Origin: Chromatiales bacterium
GTDB lineage: Bacteria > Pseudomonadota > Gammaproteobacteria > Chromatiales > Chromatiaceae
DNA length: 9,673 bases
NCBI GenBank assembly: GCA_022360595.1
Contig: JAKSCN010000194.1
Location: 1-9,673 of the forward strand
Direction of reading: 5' to 3'
Shown here: positions 1 to 5,715 of the stretch, piece by piece
Layout of the letters: each line of letters opens with the position of its first letter
Position numbering within the stretch: the first letter of the stretch is position 1
Notes under the pieces: generated by a model
Database searches by the model: none
Told to the model about the DNA's origin: nothing
The model's input: the letters and a program-made list of their open reading frames with translations, nothing else
Program-made: the position numbers and the translations under genes

Positions 1-1968
1 CTCTCCAGTATTGATGAACCGAGTCGTCTGGCCGACACCATGTCGGCACATATGTCGCTGAAGCTGGAAGATAAGCAGTTCGTTTTGGAGATGGCCAATG
101 TGCGCGAGCGCTTAGAGCATCTGATGGGATTGATGGAGTCGGAGAATGATCTGCTGCAGATGGAGAGGCGCATCCGGGGGCGGGTAAATCGTCAGATGGA
201 GAAGAACCAGCGCGAGTACTATCTGAATGAGCAGATGAAGGCGATTCAGAAAGAGCTGGGTGATCTGGATGACGCGCCGAACGAGATTGAAGATCTCACC
301 AACCGCATCGAAAAAGCGGGCATGACCAAAGAGGCCAAAGAGAAGGCGATTGGCGAGCTGAACAAGCTGAAGCTGATGTCGCCCATGTCGGCGGAAGCGA
401 CTGTTGTACGCAACTATATCGACACCTTGGTGAGCGTGCCTTGGAAAAAGCGCAGCAAAATTCGTAATGATTTAGCGGCTGCTGAAGAGGTGCTTGAGAA
501 GGATCACTACGGCCTGGAAAAGGTCAAAGAGCGCATTATCGAATATCTGGCTGTTCAGCAGCGGGTACGTAAACTGAAGGGGCCGATTCTCTGTCTGGTG
601 GGGCCGCCCGGCGTGGGTAAAACCTCTGTCGGACAGTCTATCGCTCGTGCGACCAACCGCAAGTTTGTGCGCATGGCCCTGGGCGGCGTGCGTGATGAGG
701 CCGAGATTCGCGGTCATCGCCGTACTTATATTGGTGCATTGCCGGGTAAGATTATTCAGAGTCTGTCCAAAATCGGGACACGTAACCCGCTGTTCTTGCT
801 CGATGAGATCGATAAGATGGCGATGGATTTTCGTGGTGACCCTGCTTCGGCGCTGCTTGAAGTACTTGATCCTGAGCAGAATCACACCTTTGCCGACCAC
901 TATCTGGAGGTCGATTTCGATCTCTCGGAGGTGATGTTTGTAGCGACAGCGAACACCCTGAATATTCCGCCGGCGTTACTTGATCGTATGGAGGTGATTC
1001 GTCTCTCGGGCTATACCGAAGATGAGAAGGTCAATATTGCGACACGCTATCTGGTGCCGAAGCAGATGGAGAATAACGGTCTGAAGGAGACCGAGGTGCA
1101 GATTCGTGAAGCGGCCATTCGCGACATAATCCGTTACTATACGCGCGAAGCCGGGGTGCGTAACCTCGAGCGTGAGATCTCCAAAATCTGTCGCAAGGTG
1201 GTGAAAGATATCCTGCTTAAGAAACCTTCTAAGGCAGTGGTGATTACACCAAAAAGTCTGGAGAAGTATCTCGGCGTACAGCGCTTCCGTTACGGTGAAG
1301 CCGAAGAGCATGATCAAGTTGGTCAAGTGACCGGTTTGGCCTGGACTGAAGTGGGTGGTGAACTACTCAGTATCGAAACAGCACTGGTGGCTGGGAAAGG
1401 GCGTTTGAGTCATACAGGTAAGCTGGGTGAGGTGATGCAAGAGTCCATCCAGGCGGCGATGACAGTGGTGCGCAGCCGTGCTGAGGTCCTGGGACTGGAG
1501 TCAGATTTCTACCAAAAATATGATGTGCATATCCATGTGCCTGAAGGTGCAACACCAAAGGATGGTCCGAGTGCCGGTATTGGTATGTGTACCTGCCTGG
1601 TCTCTGCGTTGACACAGATTCCGGTGCGTGCCGATGTGGCAATGACAGGCGAAATTACACTGCGTGGTGAAGTATTGCCGATTGGCGGTCTGAAGGAGAA
1701 ACTGTTGGCTGCTCATCGGGGGGGTATTAAAACGGTGATCATTCCTGAAGAGAATGAGAGAGACTTGGTGGAGATTCCGGATAACATTAAAAAGAACCTA
1801 TCCATCAAACCAGTCCGTTGGATTGATCAAGTGCTGGAGGTCGCTTTAACCAGCATGCCGGAAGCACGTACTGGGAGTGAAGATGAGAATGCCGTCAGCA
1901 CCGCTAAACCGAAGGCGGCCGCACGCAAAAAAAGTGTAAAAAAACGTACTAGTGTGACTAAGCATTGA
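1..1968 (+). CDS. lon: ATP-dependent protease Lon, 5'-truncated by window edge
   Basis: Lon is a cytosolic homo-oligomeric AAA+ serine protease that unfolds and degrades damaged and regulatory proteins. The reading frame is open from base 1 (LSSIDEPSRLAD...), so the ATG at 40 is internal and the true start lies upstream. 655 residues are visible, and comparison with remembered E. coli Lon indicates about 155 are missing, mainly the N-terminal substrate-recognition domain. Seen in order: the coiled-coil region with REYYLNEQMKAIQKEL; Walker A GPPGVGKT (601-624); Walker B LFLLDEID (790-813); sensor-1 VATAN; sensor-2 GVRNLEREI; and the protease domain with catalytic Ser in PKDGPSAG (codon 1570) and Lys in the second K of KEKLLAAHRGG (codon 1699). 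With an offset of 155 these fall exactly on E. coli 356, 424, 679 and 722, so there is no net insertion across the core. After the protease domain comes an extra Lys/Arg-rich tail of about 26 residues. hupB follows 261 bases downstream under its own promoter. The identification is certain. Confidence 0.98.
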   Translation, partial: LSSIDEPSRLADTMSAHMSLKLEDKQFVLEMANVRERLEHLMGLMESENDLLQMERRIRGRVNRQMEKNQREYYLNEQMKAIQKELGDLDDAPNEIEDLTNRIEKAGMTKEAKEKAIGELNKLKLMSPMSAEATVVRNYIDTLVSVPWKKRSKIRNDLAAAEEVLEKDHYGLEKVKERIIEYLAVQQRVRKLKGPILCLVGPPGVGKTSVGQSIARATNRKFVRMALGGVRDEAEIRGHRRTYIGALPGKIIQSLSKIGTRNPLFLLDEIDKMAMDFRGDPASALLEVLDPEQNHTFADHYLEVDFDLSEVMFVATANTLNIPPALLDRMEVIRLSGYTEDEKVNIATRYLVPKQMENNGLKETEVQIREAAIRDIIRYYTREAGVRNLEREISKICRKVVKDILLKKPSKAVVITPKSLEKYLGVQRFRYGEAEEHDQVGQVTGLAWTEVGGELLSIETALVAGKGRLSHTGKLGEVMQESIQAAMTVVRSRAEVLGLESDFYQKYDVHIHVPEGATPKDGPSAGIGMCTCLVSALTQIPVRADVAMTGEITLRGEVLPIGGLKEKLLAAHRGGIKTVIIPEENERDLVEIPDNIKKNLSIKPVRWIDQVLEVALTSMPEARTGSEDENAVSTAKPKAAARKKSVKKRTSVTKH

Positions 1969-1988
1969 GTCAATATTTCTCAGACTGT

Positions 1989-2018
1989 GAACCGTCGCTC
2001 AGATTTGAGCGTCGGTTC
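1989..2018 (+). terminator. imperfect hairpin after lon, possible terminator or 3'-end stabiliser
   Basis: The arms 1989-2001 and 2006-2018 pair over 13 positions with one T-T mismatch around a GATT loop, 20 bases after the lon stop codon. The stem is GC-rich and strong. No run of T follows (the next bases are TGAGAAGTCG), so it does not fit a classical intrinsic terminator. It could be a weak or Rho-assisted terminator, or a stem that protects the lon mRNA 3' end. Confidence 0.35.
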
Positions 2019-2103
2019 TGAGAAGTCGTGGAATGTCAAGTGTGAAAAAAATATAAATCCTCTGGAAAGCGCATAAACTAAGGGTTTTCAGCGAATTCAC
2101 TGC

Positions 2104-2133
2104 TTGACACTTCTTCTTTCCGGCTGGTATAAA
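2104..2133 (+). promoter_or_regulatory. sigma70-type promoter of the hupB-tRNA unit
   Basis: A perfect -35 box TTGACA (2104-2109) and a -10 box TATAAA (2128-2133, five of six matches) are separated by 18 bases, with TG one base before the -10 box (extended -10, TGG then TATAAA). Transcription would start near 2140, giving a leader of about 90 bases before hupB. Such a strong promoter suits an abundant nucleoid protein and two tRNAs. No operator is recognised. Confidence 0.8.
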
Positions 2134-2167
2134 TTGACCCCGATTTTCGACGTATAGACAGATTACT

Positions 2168-2197
2168 TTCGGCAGGCATCAGATGGTTTCTGTCGGA
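2168..2197 (+). other. possible stem-loop in the hupB leader
   Basis: In the predicted RNA leader, TTCGGCAG (2168-2175) can pair with CTGTCGGA (2190-2197) over eight positions, two of them G-U. Inside the loop CAT (2177-2179) can pair with ATG (2183-2185). The structure ends 17 bases before the Shine-Dalgarno sequence, so it does not directly hide the ribosome site. It could affect mRNA stability or HU translation, but it may be chance. Confidence 0.3.
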
Positions 2198-2229
2198 GAT
2201 CATAGACAACCAATGGGGAGACAGAATCA

Positions 2230-2502
2230 ATGAACAAGACGGAATTAGTCGATGCTATGGCTGACGCGGCAGATATCTCTAAAGCCGCTGCCGGTCGTGC
2301 ATTGGATGGTATGATTGACGCAATTACTGAAGCACTGAAGAACGGCGATCAGGTTACAGTTGTCGGCTTTGGTTCGTTCAGCGTGCGTGAGCGTGCTGCC
2401 CGTACAGGCCGCAATCCGCAGACTGGTCAGACCATCGAAATCAAAGCTTCAAAAAATCCTGCATTTAAGGCTGGTAAAGCGCTTAAAGATGCCGTAAACT
2501 AG
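2230..2502 (+). CDS. hupB: DNA-binding protein HU-beta
   Basis: HU is a small dimeric nucleoid protein that binds and bends DNA without strong sequence preference. It compacts the chromosome and assists replication, recombination and transcription. The protein is 90 residues, exactly the family length. It opens with MNKTELVDAMA, has the helical dimerisation half with ADISKAAAGRALD, then VVGFGSFSVRERAARTGRNPQTG, which forms the beta-arm carrying the intercalating proline, and ends in AFKAGKALKDAVN as E. coli HupB does. The ATG at 2230 is preceded by GGGGAG (2215-2220) with a 9-base spacer. The gene sits between lon and ppiD, the usual place for the beta subunit, which favours hupB over hupA. 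The stop codon is only 12 bases before tRNA-Val with no terminator between, so the mRNA probably continues into the tRNAs and is cut by tRNA processing. Confidence 0.97.
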   Translation: MNKTELVDAMADAADISKAAAGRALDGMIDAITEALKNGDQVTVVGFGSFSVRERAARTGRNPQTGQTIEIKASKNPAFKAGKALKDAVN

Positions 2503-2514
2503 CCCACCTTTCCA

Positions 2515-2590
2515 GGGTGCTTAGCTCAGCTGGGAGAGCATCGCCCTTACAAGGCGAGGGTCGCAGGTTCGATCCCTGCAGCACCCACCA
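2515..2590 (+). tRNA. tRNA-Val (anticodon TAC)
   Basis: A 76-base cloverleaf with encoded CCA. The acceptor arms GGGTGCT and AGCACCC pair 7 of 7, with discriminator A at 2587. The D arm contains AGCTCAGCTGGGAGAGC, the anticodon stem TCGCC/GGCGA encloses loop CTTACAA with anticodon TAC at 2548-2550, and the T arm is GCAGG TTCGATC CCTGC. It closely resembles E. coli tRNA-Val(UAC). It starts 12 bases after the hupB stop codon and is followed 6 bases later by tRNA-Asp. Confidence 0.98.
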
Positions 2591-2596
2591 AAACCT

Positions 2597-2673
2597 GGAG
2601 CGGTAGTTCAGTTGGTTAGAATACCGGCCTGTCACGCCGGGGGTCGCGGGTTCGAGTCCCGTCCGCTCCGCCA
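2597..2673 (+). tRNA. tRNA-Asp (anticodon GTC)
   Basis: A 77-base cloverleaf with encoded CCA. The acceptor arms GGAGCGG and CCGCTCC pair 7 of 7, with discriminator G at 2670, a known aspartate identity element. The anticodon stem CCGGC/GCCGG encloses loop CTGTCAC with anticodon GTC at 2631-2633, and the T arm contains GGGTTCGAGTCCC. It is nearly identical to E. coli tRNA-Asp. It is the last gene before the terminator at 2686, so hupB and both tRNAs probably form one unit. Confidence 0.98.
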
Positions 2674-2685
2674 ACATCAAAACAG

Positions 2686-2716
2686 CGGGGTATCAGTTGA
2701 TACCCCGTTTGTTTTT
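2686..2716 (+). terminator. intrinsic terminator of the hupB-tRNA unit
   Basis: CGGGGTATC (2686-2694) pairs perfectly with GATACCCCG (2699-2707) across an AGTT loop, followed by TTTGTTTTT (2708-2716). It lies 13 bases after tRNA-Asp and 32 bases before the ppiD start, so ppiD depends on read-through or on a promoter not evident here. Confidence 0.9.
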
Positions 2717-2748
2717 CAACCGAATATAAGAATTTCACGAGTACCATC

Positions 2749-4659
2749 ATGCTTCAATCGATCAGAGAACGTGCACAAGGGGTAGTCGCTTGGTTCATCG
2801 TTGTGTTGATCACCATACCGTTTGCCCTGTTTGGTATTAACGAATATCTCGGTGGTGGCTCAGAGCCCATAGTTGCCTCGGTCAATGATCGCGAAATTAC
2901 CGAACGTGAATTTGAAAATCGCTATCGTGATTTTCGCCAGCGTTTGCGCCAACGCCTTGGTCAGAGCTATCGACCAGAATTGTTGGATGAAGCAGTACTA
3001 CGTCAGCAAGTACTGGACAGCATGATTAGAGATGAACTGATCATACAAGCCTCCGATAAGCTGGGCCTGCGCGCGGGCAACAGCTTGGTTCAAGAGACAA
3101 TTATTGAAATTCCCAACTTTCAGATAGATGGACGCTTCAATGTTGAGGCGTATGAGCGCGGTGTACGCTCTCAGGGTTTGACACCTGGTGGTTTTGAGGA
3201 GCGTGTCAGAAGTGCAGTGGTATCCGAGCAGATGGCTAAAGCCATTGGCGGTTCCGCATTCACGACAGCCTCTGAAGTTGAAACGACCATTAAATTGCGC
3301 TTGCAGCAGCGTGAAATCAGCTATTTGACTATTCCAGTGGATAGTGTGAAAGATCAGGTTGCGGTTAGTGACGCTGAGATCCAGAGCCATTATGACGCCA
3401 ACCCCACCAACTTCATGGCGCAAGAGAAGGCCAAAGTCGAATACCTGGAACTGGATATCGATAACATTGCTAAAACGCTGACAACCGATGATGAGAGCCT
3501 TCTCGGTTACTACGAACAGCATAAAGATGAATATATCACTCCCGAACAGCGTCAAGCTCGTCACATCCTCTTCTCTATAGAGGGTGATACAGATGAGGTA
3601 GCAGCTAAGCAGGCGGCGGAGGCTGCGCTGGCTCGTATTCGTACCGGCGAGGATTTTGCAGCGGTTGCCAAAGAGCTCTCACAGGATCCGGGGTCTGCCG
3701 ATCTGGGTGGCGATCTCGGTTATTTTGAATCGGGTATTATGGATGACGCTTTTGATAAAGCGGTCTTCTCCATGGCGGAAGGGGAGATCAGTGAGCCGAT
3801 CCAAAGCTCATTTGGTTATCACATTATCGAAGTGACGGGCATTCGCCCAGAGCAGGGTAAGAGCTACGAAGAGGCGAAGATTGATATTGAGAAGGCTTAT
3901 CTGCGCAGTGAAGCCGAGCGTCTGTTCTATGAGTATGCAGAGAACCTGAGCAACCTAGCTTATGAAGACCCCAATAGCTTGCAGCCCGCCGCCGACGCTT
4001 TGGGTATTGAGATTCAACAGAGCGACTGGATTACCCGTGATACCAGAACCGGCCTCTTTGCCGCGCCAAAGGTGATCAATGCGGTCTTCAGTGAAGAGGT
4101 GCTGCGCGAAGGGAATAACAGTGAGGCAATCGAACTGAGCTCTGAGCACGTGGTTGTTGTGCGAGTCACTGAACATGAAGAGAGTAGCCTGCGCCCACTG
4201 GATGAGGTCAAGGAAGATATCACAGCGATATTGACCCGAGAGAAGTCTGCCGAGTTGACCAAGCAGAAGGGCGAAGCATTACTCTCTACCTTGAAGGGCG
4301 GTAAGAGCCTCTCAGAGGTTGCTGAAACGGAAGGTTTTGCTTTAGAGCAGCCAGGTATGGTGAAGCGTGATAATCGCGAAGTACCGGCTGAGATTGTGCG
4401 TAAAGCCTTCCAGATTGCCAGGCCTGCGAGTGATGCCGCGAGTTATGGTGATAGTCAGCTTCTTGATGGCAGCTTCGCCGTGATCGCTGTTTTAAAGGTA
4501 GAGGATGGTAAGAACGACGATCTGACCGAGTTGGGCGGTGAGCAGGGTGTGAAGCAGGCGCTGGAACGTGCGCGGGCTGATCGCTACTTCCAACTGCTGG
4601 TCGATGAGCTGCGCGACAATGCCAGTATCGTTATTCACAATACCCAGAGTGAAGGTTGA
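2749..4659 (+). CDS. ppiD: peptidylprolyl isomerase-family periplasmic chaperone PpiD
   Basis: PpiD is an inner-membrane-anchored chaperone that faces the periplasm near the Sec translocon and helps newly exported proteins fold. The 636-residue length is close to E. coli PpiD (623). A short cytoplasmic start with RERAQG precedes one membrane helix (about residues 11-30). Next comes the SurA-like N-terminal region with VASVNDREITEREFENRY and FQIDGRFNVEAYERGVRSQG, then a parvulin domain at about 268-366 with ARHIL (His272), GGDLGYF (320-326) and FGYHII (His358), then a C-terminal chaperone-like region. The parvulin motifs look intact, whereas E. coli PpiD has lost several (from memory, its ARHIL equivalent reads TRYSI). 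The ATG at 2749 gives the expected N-terminus, but only a weak ACGAG (2737-2741) precedes it. It follows hupB in the usual gammaproteobacterial order and is convergent with fabI. Confidence 0.95.
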   Translation: MLQSIRERAQGVVAWFIVVLITIPFALFGINEYLGGGSEPIVASVNDREITEREFENRYRDFRQRLRQRLGQSYRPELLDEAVLRQQVLDSMIRDELIIQASDKLGLRAGNSLVQETIIEIPNFQIDGRFNVEAYERGVRSQGLTPGGFEERVRSAVVSEQMAKAIGGSAFTTASEVETTIKLRLQQREISYLTIPVDSVKDQVAVSDAEIQSHYDANPTNFMAQEKAKVEYLELDIDNIAKTLTTDDESLLGYYEQHKDEYITPEQRQARHILFSIEGDTDEVAAKQAAEAALARIRTGEDFAAVAKELSQDPGSADLGGDLGYFESGIMDDAFDKAVFSMAEGEISEPIQSSFGYHIIEVTGIRPEQGKSYEEAKIDIEKAYLRSEAERLFYEYAENLSNLAYEDPNSLQPAADALGIEIQQSDWITRDTRTGLFAAPKVINAVFSEEVLREGNNSEAIELSSEHVVVVRVTEHEESSLRPLDEVKEDITAILTREKSAELTKQKGEALLSTLKGGKSLSEVAETEGFALEQPGMVKRDNREVPAEIVRKAFQIARPASDAASYGDSQLLDGSFAVIAVLKVEDGKNDDLTELGGEQGVKQALERARADRYFQLLVDELRDNASIVIHNTQSEG

Positions 4660-4685
4660 GCAATAGTTTCAATTTTCTCTGCGTA

Positions 4686-4729
4686 GAAACAAAAAGGCCG
4701 CTTCCAAAAGGAAGCGGCCTTTTTGTTTC
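4686..4729. terminator. bidirectional intrinsic terminator between ppiD and fabI
   Basis: 4686-4705 pairs without mismatch with 4710-4729: 20 base pairs around an AAAA loop. The core is GGCCGCTTCC/GGAAGCGGCC, flanked by A-rich and T-rich tracts on the two sides, so both strands read as stem plus T-run. It lies 26 bases after ppiD and 17 bases beyond the fabI stop, and would end both convergent transcripts. Confidence 0.95.
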
Positions 4730-4746
4730 CGGGCCTCTGATCTTGA

Positions 4747-5523
4747 TCAGGCCATACCAACAATGTGGTAGCCGGAGTCGACATACAGGACATCACCGGT
4801 GATACCCGACGCCAGATCGGAGCAGAGAAAAGCTGCGGCGTTGCCCACTTCATCGATAGTGACGTTGCGGCGCAGTGGGTTCTTTTTCTCGCCCTCTGCC
4901 AGCATGCCCTTGAAGCCGCTGATACCAGAGGCTGCCAGTGTTCTGATTGGGCCGGCGGAAATTGCGTTGACCCGTGTGCCTTTGGGGCCCAGAGCATCAG
5001 CCAGATAGCGGACATTGGCCTCCAGACTCGCTTTGGCCACCCCCATTACGTTGTAGTTGGGGATGGTGCGCACCGCACCCAGATAGCTCATGGTCAGCAG
5101 TGCGCCGCTGCGGCCTTCCATCATCTCGCGGCCGGCTTTAGCCAGCGCGGCAAAACTGTAAGAGCTGATGTCGTGGGCGATGGCGAAGCCTTCGCGGGTA
5201 ACAGCTTCATCATAGGTGCCTTCAAGCTGTTCGCGCGGTGCGAAACCGACGGAGTGGACAATGCCATCCATACCGTCCCAGCCCTTGCCCAGTTCAGCAA
5301 ATAGATCGTCGATCTGCTGATCAGAGGTGACATCCAGTGGAAATACCAGCTCTGAGCCTACTTCAGCAGCCATATCCTCGACACGCTTCTTCAGCTTATC
5401 GGTCTGATAAGTGAAGGCGAGCTGCGCTCCCTCGCGGTGCATTGCTTTGGCAGTGCCCCAAGCGATAGAACGGTTGCTGGCCACACCAACAATGAGGATG
5501 CGCTTATCTTGTAAAAAACCCAT
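4747..5523 (-). CDS. fabI: enoyl-[acyl-carrier-protein] reductase (NADH) FabI
   Basis: FabI reduces trans-2-enoyl-ACP to acyl-ACP, the last step of each type II fatty-acid elongation cycle, in the cytosol. The protein is 258 residues (E. coli 262). It has the short-chain dehydrogenase Rossmann start MGFLQDKRILIVGVASNRS with the FabI-type cofactor motif GVASNRSIAWG (13-23), HSVGFAP (91-97), the catalytic YNVMGVAK with Tyr157 and Lys164, Tyr147 in SYLGA, and AISAGPIRTLAASGI. Numbering matches E. coli up to one inserted residue near 137. The triclosan-contact positions Gly93, Met160 and Phe204 (E. coli 93, 159, 203) are unchanged, so sensitivity is expected. The start at 5523 gives the conserved N-terminus and has an RBS; the longer frame from 5565 adds 14 unconserved residues. 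It is divergent from the transporter operon and convergent with ppiD. Confidence 0.97.
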   Translation of the reverse strand: MGFLQDKRILIVGVASNRSIAWGTAKAMHREGAQLAFTYQTDKLKKRVEDMAAEVGSELVFPLDVTSDQQIDDLFAELGKGWDGMDGIVHSVGFAPREQLEGTYDEAVTREGFAIAHDISSYSFAALAKAGREMMEGRSGALLTMSYLGAVRTIPNYNVMGVAKASLEANVRYLADALGPKGTRVNAISAGPIRTLAASGISGFKGMLAEGEKKNPLRRNVTIDEVGNAAAFLCSDLASGITGDVLYVDSGYHIVGMA

Positions 5524-5529
5524 TAGAAT

Positions 5530-5534
5530 TCCTT
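5530..5534 (-). promoter_or_regulatory. ribosome binding site deciding the fabI start
   Basis: On the minus strand AAGGA lies 6 bases before the ATG at 5523-5521. The more upstream in-frame ATG at 5565 has no comparable site, which supports the shorter protein. Confidence 0.8.
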
Positions 5535-5605
5535 GATATGAAGTTATTGCCTGACAGGCTGACATAAACAGTGCAGAATGCGATCATATGTCATCTGCAG
5601 GCATA

Positions 5606-5633
5606 ATAATAATCAAATGTGGGGTATTGGCAA
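5606..5633 (-). promoter_or_regulatory. candidate fabI promoter
   Basis: Read on the minus strand, TTGCCA (5633-5628) and TATTAT (5611-5606) are 16 bases apart and resemble -35 and -10 boxes. Transcription would begin near 5599, giving a leader of about 75 bases. The boxes fit moderately, and a shifted TATTAT at 5608-5603 with a 19-base spacer is also possible. No recognised fatty-acid regulator site is seen. Confidence 0.4.
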
Positions 5634-5715
5634 ACAGATTGGGGTAAGAACCTCCCTCGATTGCTGCGGTCAATACTGTAGGTGTATAGCTGGATAATAA
5701 AATTAAATTGGTATT

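Noticed and set aside
40..42. ATG as the start of lon
   Set aside because: The frame is open to base 1 and the preceding 13 residues match Lon, so this ATG is an internal methionine.
472..1716. Several minus-strand frames inside lon
   Set aside because: They overlap strongly conserved coding sequence, resemble no family and have no ribosome sites that I can support.
2052..2058. TATAAAT as a second hupB promoter
   Set aside because: No acceptable -35 box lies about 17 bases upstream, and the A-rich run makes a chance match likely.
2483..2680. Minus-strand 65-codon frame with GLEPATPGVTGRYS and LQGSNLRPSPCKG
   Set aside because: It lies antisense to the two tRNA genes. This peptide pattern is a familiar artefact of translating tRNA complements and appears in databases as spurious proteins.
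2697..2730. Possible ppiD promoter, TTGATA (2697-2702) and TATAAG (2725-2730)
   Set aside because: The 22-base spacer is too long and the -35 candidate sits inside the terminator hairpin.
2597..2748. tRNA-Asp 3' end as an integration site
   Set aside because: No repeat of the tRNA end, integrase or foreign-looking genes follow; the neighbour is conserved ppiD.
4765..5333. Frames overlapping fabI on both strands
   Set aside because: They are shadows of the conserved fabI frame with compositionally odd, unrecognisable products.
5549..5559. Short palindrome GCCTGACAGGC in the fabI leader, with a related GCCTGCAG upstream on the minus strand
   Set aside because: Too short to stand out from chance and matches no operator I know for fatty-acid regulators.
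5661..5698. Promoter for the transporter operon, TTGCTG with TATAGC, or GATAAT at 5693-5698
   Set aside because: Each option matches the consensus poorly or lacks a partner box; a promoter is expected here but I cannot choose one.
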